Source: Oncomelania hupensis
Taxonomy: Eukaryota; Mollusca; Gastropoda; Littorinimorpha; Pomatiopsidae
Reading direction: 5' to 3'
NCBI GenBank assembly: GCA_036898135.1
Contig: CM072525.1
Coordinates: 23,425,992 to 23,489,991 of the forward strand
DNA length: 64,000 nt
Below, one piece after another: positions 36,538 through 47,940 of this stretch. Position 1 is the stretch's first letter; each line of letters starts with the position of its first letter. The notes beneath the pieces are model-generated. The model was not told the DNA's origin. It saw only the letters and a list, made by a program, of their open reading frames with translations, and ran no database searches. The translations under genes were made by a program, and so were the position numbers.

Positions 36538-36600
36538 ACGTGTGTGTGTGTGTGGGTGTGTGGGTGTGTGTGTGTGGGTGTGTGGGTGGGTGGCTAGGTA
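36538..36600. repeat. (GT)n-rich tract
   Basis: GTGTGG and GT units. Confidence 0.9.
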
Positions 36601-36686
36601 GACACGCCTTTATTCTGACATCCACTTGAATCTCTACGTACTTTCTTTTGACGGACCCCGTTATCTTGACGTCAAAACAGTGTTCC

Positions 36687-36757
36687 GTAAGGGTTAGGAC
36701 TGTATTAGGCTAAGGGTTAGGGTTTGGGTTAAGGTTTGGGTAAAAATTAGGGTTAGC
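36687..36757 (+). repeat. Degenerate telomere-like (TTAGGG)n stretch
   Basis: AAGGGTTAGGAC, CTAAGGGTTAGGGTTTGGG, TTAAGGTTTGGG and AATTAGGGTTAGC are variants of the TTAGGG repeat, which is the telomere unit of most animals including molluscs. Confidence 0.5.
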
Positions 36758-36839
36758 TTCAAAAAATGGACAAATTTGTAAAAATGTCAAAGTAACGTAT
36801 GTAATTTCATGAAAGTCATCACAACGGCGTTTCTACACG

Positions 36840-36905
36840 GTTGTGTGTGTGTGCGTGCGTGCGTGTGTGTGTGAGAGAGAGATGGTGTGTGTGTGTGTGT
36901 GCGTA

Positions 36906-36935
<30 letters not shown>
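36840..36935. repeat. (GT)n and (GA)n tracts
   Basis: GT runs interrupted by GC and GA, then a (GA)n run. Confidence 0.9.
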
Positions 36936-36936
<1 letters not shown>

Positions 36937-37375
36937 ATATATATGTGTATGCGTGCGTCCATGTTTACATGTGTGCGTGCGTGTGAGTATGCCTTTTGAC
37001 GGGTATTGGGTTCACACTCAAATAGTTCACCTTTTCTTGATCATTGTTTTGCTGACTTAAAAAAAAGCACCAACTAAAATTAGATTTTCTTTAAAGTTGG
37101 TCAGGAATTAAGGGTTCCTGAATGTCACGTTGTCGCAACCACTAAATAAAGAAGAAAGAAACTACTTAAAGACGCCACTCATAAGATAGTTCGTATTGTG
37201 GATGGCAATTTGTTAAATATTTTCAAATGTATTACTAAGAGGTGCTTTTTGAAGATACGGAGAATCAAATGTTATTAATAACAAAATAATTTGCGGATTA
37301 TTTTTGCTCTGTCACCTTAGATGATCGATGCTCCTTAATTATATCTTTTAACTGTTCGCACCATGGATCTTGCTA
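36936..37375. other. No recognisable feature
   Basis: AT-rich unique sequence. Confidence 0.5.
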
Positions 37376-37377
37376 TG

Positions 37378-37612
37378 GCAATTTGTGGCGCAGTTGGTGA
37401 GTCACCGGTTTCCTATTCCGAAGGTCGCGGGTTCGATTCCCGCAAGAGGCAAACTTATGTGACTTAAGTATGAGACTATAAAGGTCATAACAAGTTTTCT
37501 CTGGGTACTCCGGTTTCCACCCTCCCTTCAATAATGGTATTAATGTTGGATGCAGTGAATTTAAATTTTCAAAACTAAAATTTGGTTTCCTTTCCGTCAT
37601 CTTATAATAATA
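37378..37612 (+). mobile_element. SINE S2 copy
   Basis: Head: TTGTGGCGCAGTTGGTGAG (box A) and GCGGGTTCGATTCCCGC (a perfect box B inside a paired T-arm-like stem). Body: CGAACTTATGTGACTTA-like block, ACTCCGGTTTCCACCC, CCTTCAATAATGG, TTTGGTTTCCTTTCCGTC. The 3' GATCGCC end is missing. Confidence 0.85.
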
Positions 37613-38390
37613 AGTTTGTTAAACATGGCAACGTGTATGTTGGTACAGATCTCCGCTCAATGATCCTGATTGGTGATTCGGGAAAAAGCGCGTATGTAGT
37701 AACCAGTAGTGGTAGTAGTTGGAAAGCAAGCAAGGTAAATGAGAACAAAATTTAGTGCAGTGGTGTTACTACATTAATTCTAGCTTCACGACATTGACTC
37801 TTTCACTTCTTACGTATATATCATGAGGCCAGCAGGAGAAGACGTTTTTTTTTGTTGAAATTATTGTTGTTGTTGTTGTTGTTGTTGTTGTTTTAAATTT
37901 TATTTTATGACCATCGCACTGATTTTCCTTCCGCCTCTCTCGAGGAAATGGTAAAAGAAGGAAAGGGCCAATGCCATTTATTTGAACAGGAACATTGGAG
38001 TTGTACATTAAAAATGGGGTGTGTGGGGGTAGGGGGGGGGAGTTCGGGTTATTTCAACAGGGAAATGTACCTAATTGCCAGCCGAGTCAGCAATTGTTTT
38101 TTTAAAAGGGCTTACGTAGTGTGGCCATGGGAGCAAATGTTGTTTGTAGATTATAGTCACACGACACTTTCGCATATAGGTGACTTGGGAGCAAATCGCT
38201 CGACGCCCTTGTTTTATTGCTTTCTGCTTGTTACACTAGGGCGCCGGCCTCCATTGAGTACAGTGTGGAGTGTCTGGTAGAGTGCCTGCTTCGGAATTTT
38301 GACAACAAAGGTCGTCAGGTGGACATTGTGTTAACCTTAGATTGGCCAGCTGGATGCTTTTCGTGTCTTGGGTTGTATTATTGAAAGTCG
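37613..38390. other. No gene seen; short (TTG)n
   Basis: (TTG)n at 37864-37890 and a G-rich spot near 38035. No credible frame. Confidence 0.5.
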
Positions 38391-38391
38391 T

Positions 38392-38643
38392 AGCTTTGCA
38401 GTGGTACTAGAGCGTTTTGTCGGTTACATCGATGAGCCAGGTTCGAATCTCAATGGTGGTGCGCGGGATAAAAGTATGCAACATTTCATTGTCCATCTTA
38501 ACAGTATGATTGCTCTGGTAGTTCAGTGTTGATTTGGGTTCCTAACACTTCTTCTTTGGGATGGTTATTCCTGTCTGTCATATATCGCCAATGGTGGGTG
38601 TAGACGTTAAAACGTCCATGTTTAATTCATACATTCGTACATG
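38392..38643 (+). mobile_element. SINE S1 copy with tRNA-like head
   Basis: Box B GGTTCGAATC at 38451-38460 with an upstream GCAGTGGTACTAGAGCG box A-like stretch. The body carries AGTATGATTGCTCTGGTAG, TTCAGTGTTGA, GGGATGGTTATTCC and CCAATGGTGGGTGTAGACG. ATTCATACATTCGTACATG tail. Confidence 0.8.
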
Positions 38644-39215
38644 AAAGTCGTTTTGTGTAAGGTTTTTGGTAGTGATCAGTCATTTGAAATTAACCAGTTA
38701 AATTCGTGTTCTTGTTGTTGTCGCTGTTGGTGTTTGGTCTAACTCTTCTTCGTCTTTTTTTTCTTTTGCTTGTCTGGATGTTTGTTCATGTAATTTGTCG
38801 TTTTATTGAAATCGTTTTGTGTCATTGGATTTGTTCTAAGATATTCTTCTTCTTCTGTTAGACAATCAATCGATATATATCTATATCTATATCTATCTAT
38901 ATCTATCTATATCTATATCTATATATAATCTTTTTTTTTTCAAAACATCAGAAACTGCATACACCTGCTCCCACGTATATATATATATATTTTTAAATTT
39001 ATTACTCCATATTTTTGCCCCTCATACATGGCTTCATCAGGGGTATAATCAGATTCACAACCAACACATATATTAATATTGACTTTCAATCACTAAGGAG
39101 TTCAAAGCAGACCCGGGGGTGTTTTATTTATAATAGAACCCAGATACGGTTGCAAATATCAATATGAATAAGTCGATGTTTTTACTGCTTCACCCTAAAA
39201 AAACATTTCCCTGGA
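38644..39215. other. No gene seen; (TATC)n and AT tracts
   Basis: (TATATC)n at 38872-38925 and (AT)n at 38977-38990. A CTGATGA-containing stretch on the reverse strand at 39020-39060 is discussed under rejected items. Confidence 0.5.
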
Positions 39216-39363
39216 ATGTGTACAAGACATTTTTCTTATTCGTTTAACAGTACAACGCTTTGTAAAGCCAAAAGGAAGAAGCCGAAAATACTATTCAAGC
39301 AGCTAAAACTCAGGTTGCTATCTGTATTCCCATCGCAGGACTACTTGAACGTGAAAATGACCC

Positions 39364-39548
39364 TGACGTTTCACTTGATCGCACCAAATTATCTACCGGT
39401 CGACATTGTGTTTATCGCACAAAAATACCTACAGGTCGACATTTTGTTGATCGCACAAAGATACCTACAGGTCGACATTTTCTTAATCGCAACAAAATAT
39501 CTCCAGGTCGACATTTTCTTCGTTGCAACCGAAATACCTATCGGTCTA
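39364..39548 (+). repeat. 36-bp minisatellite, five diverged units, in frame
   Basis: GGTCGACATT recurs at exact 36-base spacing (39399, 39435, 39471, 39507), with ATCGCACAAAAATACCTACA between. Because 36 is a multiple of three, the surrounding open frame (39216-39575) shows a 12-residue repeat of the type LIAQKYLQVDIF. The frame has no signal peptide, known domain or codon evidence of selection, so I annotate the repeat and not a gene. Confidence 0.85.
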
Positions 39549-40285
39549 TCAGAATCATCTGTGCCCTGTTACTAAAGAAAACAGTATAGGTAGCACTTGC
39601 TCTTTTGTACTTAGTGTTCTTGGTTCATCCTGCCTGCAAAGATACTACACAATATAATGAAGAAATTATGTAGTCCAAGATCTATATATCTCGATCAGTT
39701 TTAGTATGCAGTCTTTGAATATAGCCGGTCTGTTTTCAACAAACGTATAGAACAGTTGGGCAGATCCTAAATTATATGAATTATTTATTTGAATTTAAAC
39801 GATCTTCGAAAACAACCGTTCTTCGCTGATTTTATTTGTTTAACGACGACAGTTTTTTTGTGTGCAGTTAGCCTACCTGTATGTCTGCTGCTAACAGGGC
39901 TTAAAGTCTGATAATTATTTTAAAACAAGCAAATTGGAAGTTGTGACTGTTTGTCTGGCTGCCACGTCTGAATCAATGACGATGACCTTTTGATAACATC
40001 GCACACGTCTGCTCGCCAGATTTGTTCAGGTGAAATGATCTCCCAGGGTTAGAGCAAAAGCTCGGAATGGATTGCGCTCGAAGGCGAACTCAGAGTGTTT
40101 GGGGATGATGAGCTGAAAGAGTCGATCATGCTGTTCATGCGTCGATGTTGCGTTCGTACTGCAGAAGGAAAGATTTGTTGGATCCTTGTAAATGAGAATG
40201 GAGAAAGCGCGAGGAGAGATAAAAGAGAACTACAGAATTATTTTCAAATCTAAACTGAATAAATCACTTTCTTTTATGTTCGTCA
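39549..40285. other. No recognisable feature
   Basis: Unique sequence, short frames only. Confidence 0.5.
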
Positions 40286-40350
40286 AGAAAAAGAATGAAC
40301 ATTGAAGTTTAACCTCTACACTCACCATTGGCGATATGTCAGACGGGGAT
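40286..40350 (-). mobile_element. SINE S1 3' fragment
   Basis: GAATGAACATTGAAGTTTAA, CTCACCATTGGCGATATG and CAGACGGGGATCATAAC are the S1 3' end in reverse. Confidence 0.65.
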
Positions 40351-42080
40351 CATAACATTAAGAAAATAATCAATGAACCGGACAAGTGATGACAGCAACG
40401 GGTATTGTCTTCAAAACCTAAAAGATTGTGAAACTGTTTTGGGGAAGAAAAGGAATACAGACTTTGTGTACTGAGGACAAAACTCAAAGTCATCTCCGAA
40501 TGAATACTGTTTATTATGATATATTTAGATTGCTTTACCTTATATCCCATTCGAGGGGACCTCCAACTCAAAGCTATAGCCACTCAAGTTTAGACAAAGC
40601 ATTTGAATCATGACTAGTAAAACCGCATTAATGACAATAGATGTACAGACTCGCGATTCACTCTTTGCCGCACAGAGTAGCAGATGCACTCCGAGAACCT
40701 CTCACAAGTATTACTGGTAAGAGGTCTCGGTTACGCAGTGTGACTTGTATGAAGTAGAGTTGCTCTTGTCGAGAGACAGAAAATATTCGTCAAATCTGTT
40801 AAATATAGTGGGTACAACAGGTGTGTTTTACCCAGAGCAAACAAAAAGTAAATGGATTTGCTTAATTATTACAACAACAATCCCATGGGACAGACTTGTT
40901 CTGGACTGTTAGCCCTCGAAGGTCAGAAAGTCAAACGAATGTGCACCTTAGTACTTTCTAGGTTTTGTCAGTGGAGTTGACAAATGGCCAATACACAACA
41001 GGCATATTAAAATTTCTCCCCTGTCCGAAGCTATATCACACTTCACTTTGTCATCGTGATGAATTGATGTTCGCTGGTATCAGTTTGATTGATTGAGCGA
41101 CTGGAACTGGTTTTGTAGTTCTAGGTACTGAGACGAGTATCCTGCCATATCTGTTCATAGATATAGAGTTGAGGTATGAGGAATAAAGTATACAGTATGT
41201 ATTAGGCCAATGGTGGTTTCGCATTGCGAAATGGAGCTGCTGCCGTGTGCATCCCGTTTAGTTCTTAAAGTTGCTATATAATTCATTATTCTTTTACCAG
41301 TGAAGTAATGGAATCAAATCCGTTAGACTTAAATTAACACCGGACGGGTCCTGACTCCAGTATTTTCTATATAGGTGAAATGGGTGTTTTCGCCTAGTGA
41401 AATTGGGAATGGAATCTGGAAGTTACTCAGACACAAAATCTCGTTGACGGAGACTTATTGTGCAAGTATTAAGCTGGGCTTTCGCCAGGCAGAAAGGAAA
41501 CGGAGTTAAGTTGCTTTAATGAATCCTTTTGGTCTAGTATTTATTCTGCTGCTGAGCTAGTTCAGTACCTTCGACTGGTCCGTTTGTAAGGGCAGGGTGG
41601 GGTAATGGAAGACATTAGGGCAGATAGAGGCAGCAGCATTTATCATACATTTAGTTCATTAACTTTCAAGGTAATAGACACTTTGCTAAACAAAATTATG
41701 GAATAGAGTTGCTTGGGACATAAACCTTAGGGAGACAGTCACTCTCAACTTTGGAAAACCATAGAACGTCCACATCTATAGCTCAAAGGTGCTTCGTCAG
41801 GCACATGAAGGCAATGGAGTTTGTCTACGCTTACATTCTTACTTGGACATTACTAGACTATCTATCCTTTTGGCGCATGATGCCCATTGGCTCTTTACAA
41901 TTATTTAGCCACACGCCTCATTTTAATTTGGTAATTTGGTGAATACAGATTTCTTGACTTGACTTGACTTGACTTATGCCAAACACTTTTTCTAAAGACA
42001 ACAGGTTTAATTGCTTTCAGAGGACGTTTTCTTTTACCACCACAAAAGGATTTTAATATGACTATTTATTGGCTTTATCA
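40351..42080. other. No gene seen
   Basis: Unique sequence. Ends with TTGACTTGACTTGACTTGAC at 41954-41976, a pentameric (GACTT)n run like the one near 21.2 kb, possibly a retroelement tail. No frame is convincing. Confidence 0.5.
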
Positions 42081-42084
42081 AGAC

Positions 42085-42085
42085 T

Positions 42086-42159
<74 letters not shown>

Positions 42160-42192
42160 ATAATAATAATAATAATAATAATAATAGTAATA
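42085..42192. repeat. (TAG)n(TAA)n microsatellite
   Basis: About 24 TAG units then about 12 TAA units, the latter abutting the 3' end of an S2 SINE. Confidence 0.95.
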
Positions 42193-42458
42193 ATACAGGA
42201 TGCTATGTACGCGCCTTTCCCCAAGGCTCAAAGAGCGGCGATCTATAACAACATACACGCTCATCTGTCTCATTTACCCTCACACACACCAAATACACAT
42301 ACATCACTCAAACAGGTGGTGTAAATGCAGGGAGATCGCTATTAGAAGACGGAAGAAAATCGAATTTTTATTTTTGAAATTTTTATATTGACTGCATCAT
42401 GTACCATTATTGAAGGGAGGGAGGAAACCGGAGTGCCCGGAGAAAACCCTCGGTGACC
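42193..42458 (-). mobile_element. SINE S2 copy, truncated by a TAG array
   Basis: ACAGGATGCTATGTACGCGC, AGAGCGGCGATCTATAAC, GGTGGTGTAAATGCAGG, GGAAACCGGAGTGCCCGG and CCCTCGGTGACCT. The sequence then becomes (TAG)n exactly where the tRNA-like half should follow. Confidence 0.8.
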
Positions 42459-42493
42459 TAGTAGTAGTAGTAGTAGCAGTAGTAGTAGTAGTG

Positions 42494-42528
<35 letters not shown>

Positions 42529-42529
42529 T

Positions 42530-42593
<64 letters not shown>

Positions 42594-42594
42594 G
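42459..42594. repeat. (TAG)n microsatellite
   Basis: About 45 TAG units with CAG, TGG and TTG interruptions. Confidence 0.96.
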
Positions 42595-43018
42595 GTACTC
42601 CAGCCTATGACCAGACTCACCACGCTTTACATAGTCATTACATATACATACGTGCATTCGATAAAACATCACTTTTGCTACAATACACCAAAAGACGGAA
42701 CAGTAAAGGTACAGACTATTTACAACTATGTTCATAAATTACAAAAAATACAAAAATAGACTATTTACAACTATGTACACAAATTACAAAAAAGACAGAA
42801 ATAGAATAGCAAAAACCTATTCACAGCTATTTATATGCCCGGTTAGGCCCAGGAAGAAAAACAGTATAAATATTTACAGCCGTGTATACACTTACGGATC
42901 AGACATAGACAAAAGATGAGAGAATGGCAGCGGGATACAAATCAATCTGAATAATGCAGTTTGAAGAGGTGGGTTTTGAGGGCCTTTTTGAATGCTTGTG
43001 TTGATTGTATGTTGCGGA
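42595..43018. other. No gene seen; one short tandem duplication
   Basis: AGACTATTTACAACTATGT occurs at 42714 and 42759, each followed by CATAAATTACAAAAAA or CACAAATTACAAAAAA, a two-unit repeat of 45 bases. Confidence 0.6.
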
Positions 43019-43019
43019 T

Positions 43020-43041
43020 AGTAGTAGTAGTAGTAGTAGTA

Positions 43042-43101
<60 letters not shown>

Positions 43102-43124
43102 TATTACTATTATTATTATTATGA

Positions 43125-43185
<61 letters not shown>

Positions 43186-43186
43186 G
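43020..43186. repeat. (TAG)n(TAA)n(TTA)n self-complementary tract
   Basis: TAG units, then about 20 TAA units, then about 25 TTA units; the last two form long complementary arms. TATAGCGCTTTTCC of R1 type follows at 43182. Confidence 0.95.
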
Positions 43187-43215
43187 CGCTTTTCCTAGTG
43201 AGAAACAGTTCAAAG

Positions 43216-44037
43216 CTCTCTCTCTCTCTCACGCCTTGACACACTCATTAAACATTATTACAACACATATATAGAGAAGAGGGGGGCAGTACAAATGAAA
43301 GCGGGTTGGGGGAGAGGCTCACCACACGCAAACACAAGCGCGCACCCATACACACACTCACACACACACAATGGTTGAGGCAGTATGGAAGAAGCAGTTT
43401 GAAGTTAGAACAGACCAGGAGAAGACTTTAGAGAAGAAATGAGGTTTGCTTTGAAAGCGTTGATATGCTGCAGAGAGAAAGTGGTAATGAATTCAAGTCG
43501 CTGGTCCACAGTTGAAACATAAAAATCCTATATCGGACATGAGCGAAACAAATGATTGGAATTGCTTTAGCAAGTCTGTGCGTCTTAAAGGTTAACACAC
43601 AGAAACCCTGACAAGCATTATTTTATAGTTTGAGGGTCTATACATGGTCCACCTTTTTCGTGTTCAATCACCATTGACCCTTACCAATTACCAATAAGAC
43701 CCTTTCAATTTAAGGGCCTGCTCCAAATCTGAAACCCTTTAATGACTCTATCTTAACCTCTGCTTGACTTCAAAACAGCCCCCTCTGCCAACAGTCCATT
43801 AACAAATTGGGATTGATCAGTCTTTGACTTTGTAAAAGCCAGTCAGCAGCGGACCAGCACTTGAATTCACAGCCAGAGTACGTTGGACTGTATTGACTAT
43901 AGTTGTTTTTACTAAGTGTATATAATATGTTCATGGCTGTAGTCCCACACTTTGTTTTTGCTTTCCGCCCATTTTATTTATGAAAAAAGACGCGTGCTCT
44001 GCTGCCTTACAATGGGCTAGCGGGAAGACGAGTCAAA
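43216..44037. other. No recognisable feature
   Basis: Unique sequence with a CA-rich patch at 43340-43370. Confidence 0.5.
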
Positions 44038-44238
44038 ATGGAGAAAAAATACTCCAGACTACAAGATTCTTTACACAAGTATCTCGCTCAAACTCGACAA
44101 CTGAGGGACAAAATCCATTTCACAAATATTATTATAACAGCTAGCAAAGAGAAGAAGTCATTACTAGCGTTTCCACAGTCGAGTAACCGTGCGTCGAAGA
44201 GACTGGCTTATCGAGGCCTAGTAGCGCAGTTGGTTTAG
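44038..44238 (+). other. Short non-repetitive open frame, unassigned
   Basis: Begins MEKKYSRLQDSLHKYLAQTR, a charged, helix-compatible sequence of ordinary composition, unlike the simple-repeat frames elsewhere. It runs 66 codons and ends in a tRNA-like stretch (CCTAGTAGCGCAGTTGG at 44216) that looks like a SINE head, so its end is not native. No domain recognised. It could be chance or a partial exon. Confidence 0.2.
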
Positions 44239-44289
44239 GGCGCGCTTCTCGGCGTTTCTGAGACTTGAAAGAAAAAAGAAAGAAAGAAA

Positions 44290-44352
44290 GAAAGATATAA
44301 TAATGATAATGTTCGTCATTTGTAAGGCGCCTTAGCCTAAGGATCAAGGCGC
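44290..44352 (-). repeat. R1-variant terminus
   Basis: AATGTTCGTCATTTGTAAGG, CGCCTTAGCCTAAGGATCAA and GGCG are identical in order to the R1 end at 60998-61042, here without the remainder. Confidence 0.65.
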
Positions 44353-44639
44353 GCAAGGGGTTGGGGGAATGGGAAGACAAGACAGACAAAACTGGACAAA
44401 AGATACATAATATGCATATGTACAAATACAGTTGAACAACTATGAAAAACACAAGCACGCACACCTGCTTACACTCTCTTGTAAATGATTAATTGAAATA
44501 TTCCATAAAAAGGTATGTTTTTAACTGTGATTTAAAAGAGGAAATGGAGGAAGAATGTCTAATGTTGTATGGAAGGGAATTCCAGAGTTGAGGACCAGAA
44601 AGAAAGATGGAAGGAGTGAGGGAGAGAGATGGAGGGAGA

Positions 44640-44655
44640 GAGAGATCAACTCAGT

Positions 44656-44695
<40 letters not shown>

Positions 44696-44826
44696 AACTC
44701 AGTAAGAAAGAGAGAGAGAGAGAGAGATCAACTCAGTAAGAGAGAGAGAGAGGGATAGAGAAATAAACTCAGTAAGAGAGAGAGAGAGAGATAGAGAGAA
44801 ATCAACTCAGTAAGAGAGAGAGAGGG
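44640..44826. repeat. (AG)n array punctuated by a 14-base motif
   Basis: ATCAACTCAGTAAG (once AATAAACTCAGTAAG) occurs five times at 44644, 44692, 44727, 44761 and 44802, separated by AG runs of differing length. Confidence 0.9.
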
Positions 44827-45194
44827 AGGGGGTGGGTGTAGGAGAGCAACTCAGCAAGTCCGGTGCTACTCACTTGGCCCTAAGGTAAATACCTAAGACT
44901 TGGCGAATTGGAGAGGATTATTAAAGTTCGATTAGTATAATCAATCTCAATTAGCAGTCACCTGTATAGATTAATTTCTCCGTCCCTAGCACCACCTTTA
45001 GTTTAGGTAAGTGGAAAATCTTGTGGACAATCTTACCCACCGTGGGGGTGCCGGGGGTTTCAGTATAAATAGTATCCCCACTTTCTTTAAATGTAGTGCT
45101 TTAAATTCCCAATGTCGCTGTCTTTCTCATTCCTACTTTGTTCTATCAATCTACTATACTGTCATCTTCTTCGCTAGACCAATCCTCTACCTTT

Positions 45195-45560
45195 TTTCTT
45201 GAAAACTCTTCCAGTATATTGGACGCTTTCTGCCAAATTGTCACTGGGGCTTCCTATGATGTTATTATTTGGCAATGTTGGCATTTTATATGTATGTGTT
45301 TTGTTGATATTTTATAACGATGTTTATATTCTATTTTGTTTTTTGTAAACGGGGGTTCGATAAATTAGAGTATAGCCTCAGCGTCCCCTGCGTGGGATGT
45401 CTTTATTGTAAAGTGACCGGCTGGTGGAGTGCCTTCAGTGTTACCACTAGGGTTGTTTCGGCAGATCTTTTATGCGGATTGGGGTGAATCCTCTTTCAGC
45501 GAAGTTGTGGTCTTGATTTTGTGGTCCTGATTCGGCTCTTTGCAGTCCGCTGGAGCCTGT
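45195..45560 (+). repeat. Dispersed repeat R4, copy 1
   Basis: Shares with the reverse of 59197-59595 the blocks TTGAAAACTCTTCC, ATTGGACGCTTTCTGCCAAA, GGGGCTTCCTATGATGTTAT, TTCGATAAATTAGAGTATAG, CGTGGGATGTCTTTATTGTA and GGTTGTTTCGGCAGATCTTT. It lacks about 45 bases present in copy 2. No conserved frame; class unknown. Confidence 0.85.
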
Positions 45561-46370
45561 ACATGTAAGCAATGAATAACTAACTAACTTGTGGACAATC
45601 TTGAGTGAAGTCTATGTTTTCTCAATCTACTCCTCCTCTTCTTCCTCTCCTCCTCTTGAGAAAGTGAGAGGATTATTAACATTCTGTTAGAATTATCAAT
45701 CTCATCAAAATTCCCCAACAGCTATATTAAAAACACCTCAATTAACAGTCACCAATCTCAATAGGCAGTCACCCGCCTCAGTCGGCAGTGACCAACCAAT
45801 CTCGCTAACCAGTCACCAATTAATTTCAGTCACCAGTCGCCAGTCAATCTCAGTCACCAGTCAGTCTCAATCAACAGACCGCAGTCAGCCTTTTGGGTTT
45901 ATACCCGCTTTTCATAGCACCCTCTTCTCCTCCCCACCTCCTCTCCGTCCCCCCTTCCTTCACCCCCCTCCCCCCCCAAAAAAAAAAAAAGAAAAAAGAA
46001 AAAAAGAAATGAAAACAGAAGTAGTGGAAAGACATTGATGTTCTTCTTCTCTCACCTTCTCCTCCTTCCCTTCCTCCGGCGGCTCCTCTGCATGTTCCCC
46101 TCTTCCTCTCTTTATTCTTTATCCTTCCTCTTCCATTCACTGTCCTCTGCACCTTCATTCATATAGTTCTCACCTTTTATTCTGATATCTTCCGTGCACG
46201 CTTTGATGTCAATTACTGTGCTGGTTAAAATAAGGGGACGTAATAACTCATCTTTGTAAACTATATAGGTATTGCGTTGTTGTCGAAATAATAATTAAAC
46301 CACTGAGGCATACTACATAATGAACAACCCGTCTCCACGTTATAAAAGTATATTCCTTTATTTATTTATT
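45561..46370. other. No gene seen
   Basis: CAGTCACCAATC/CAGTCGCCAGTC-like units recur loosely at 45740-45890; C-rich block with an A12 run near 45965. Confidence 0.5.
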
Positions 46371-46371
46371 T

Positions 46372-46433
46372 GTTAGGAGCGCAATGAGCACAAATTGTTT
46401 TGGGGAGTCCTGCGCTATACAACAGTGCATTAT

Positions 46434-46492
<59 letters not shown>
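46372..46492 (+). mobile_element. Dispersed repeat R3 copy
   Basis: GGAGCGCAATGAGCAC, CCTGCGCTATACAACAGTGC and about 19 ATC units as tail, as in the insert at 35858-35968. Confidence 0.65.
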
Positions 46493-46493
<1 letters not shown>

Positions 46494-47100
46494 CATCGTA
46501 ACACTGACGTAGTTCTATGACGCGAAAGATCTTTCATCTTTTGACAGCATTTAGATGTTAATTGTGGGCAGGAAAAAGAGTTTACCAACTTAAACGACAT
46601 TATTCATTATGGAGTTTAGCCAGGTTTTATGACATTCAGACGAAACTAATACCTATGTACGGTTCATCAAAGACATTCCTGAGTTTAGCAAGGTTTTCTT
46701 AAATTCTGACGAAAATGAATATTTATCTACGGCCTACCATTAACTTAGTGGCTGATATGCATGCGTCAATTTTCCAGTAGCGTTATTATATAATATGTAT
46801 GAGTTTGTTTGCCCCTGCAACGTTACGTGCCTTAGTAAGTGTGAGTCCGTCCGCATAATTCTATCTAACGAGTATTGGTGCTCGGCGATTTAAAAACTAC
46901 TAGCAATGTGCTCTTTCTTTCTCTGTCAATTTGTCTGTCTGTCTCTCTCCCTCCCTCTCTCTCGCTCCCCCGTTCTCACCCGCTCCGATTTCACCTAGGT
47001 GCTACATGTAGGTACTAAAGTCGTCCACCGCACACCTAGCTTCATCCATCGCCCCTCCCCTAGCTCTTCCTCCCCTGACTTCTCCACACCTTCCTCTCAC
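46493..47100. other. No recognisable feature
   Basis: Unique sequence. GAGTTTAGC...GGTTTT...GACGAAA occurs twice (46611 and 46680), an old short tandem repeat. Confidence 0.45.
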
Positions 47101-47101
47101 C

Positions 47102-47940
47102 TATCCTATCCTATCCCGTAACTCGAAGGTCGTTGGGGCACCACAGGTTATTGTTGAACCAGCGTACTCCATCTTTCTCTGTCCTGGGTAACCCTCATGG
47201 TTTCGCTCAGGGTCAAACCAGTCCATTCTCGAATGCTGTCTTCCCACTTTTTTTTCGGTCTCTCTTTTTCTTCTGCCTCCTTGCACCGTGCCTTGCAGGA
47301 TGGTCTTTGCAAGGTCTGATGCTCTGGTGATTGTGGCCGTACCATCGGAGTTTCCGTTTCTTCTCCACTGTGAGCATGCCATCGTGTTGTCCAATGGCTT
47401 GTTTGATGGTCTGTCGGACTTTGTTGTTGGTGATGTGCTGGGTATAGGAAATGTCCAGAAGTCTTCTGTAGCACCTCATCTTTATGCTTTGTATTCTTCG
47501 TTGTAAATCTGCTGTGAGGGTCCATGTTTCGCAAGCGTATAGGAAGATGGAGATGACAAGGGAGCGTAGCAGTCTTACCTTGGAATGTAGATTGATAGTC
47601 CTGTCTTTCCAAATGGGCTTCAACCTTGTCAGGGTAGCAGTTGTTTGTGCGATCTTGGAGAGGACTTCCTGTCGGGACCCATTGTCCGATACAATGGCTC
47701 CTAAATATTTGAAGCAACGCTCTGTGTTGAAGAATTGGCCTTGGACTTTCATGCCATTGGTGTTGTTGGTCATCATTTTGGGTCTCCTCTGCATTTATTT
47801 CCATTCCAAATGCTCTGGAGGTGGTGTCAAGCCTCTGTACCAGCTGTTCAAGCTCTTGTTCCTCTCCAGCCAATCCATCATTGTCATCCTCAAAACGGAG
47901 GTTGGAGATTGCTCTACCCCATACGCTGACTGTGCCTTCT
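47102..47940 (-). pseudogene. RTE-type LINE copy F, frameshifted
   Basis: The reverse strand carries the second half of the RT ORF in pieces. The palm-to-thumb junction LAGEEQELEQLVQRLDTTSR is in one frame, and FKYLGAIVSDNGSRQEVLSK to RRKLRWYGH-like sequence in another (shift near 47800). The C-terminal WEDSIREWTGLTLSETMR returns to the first frame (shift near 47330). The copy ends with a short CCTATCC tail at 47102 and is 5'-truncated just upstream of the FADD motif, so it is not functional. Confidence 0.85.

Noticed and set aside
37378..37455. tRNA gene candidate with GCGGGTTCGATTCCCGC
   Set aside because: The acceptor ends do not pair, and the S2 SINE body follows directly, as in eight other copies.
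39020..39060. Hammerhead ribozyme core on the reverse strand (CTGATGA followed by GCC...GGGC)
   Set aside because: The required GAAA after stem II reads CAAAA, and I could not find convincing stems I and III. At 16322-16345 a similar stretch reads CTGAAGA, not CTGATGA.
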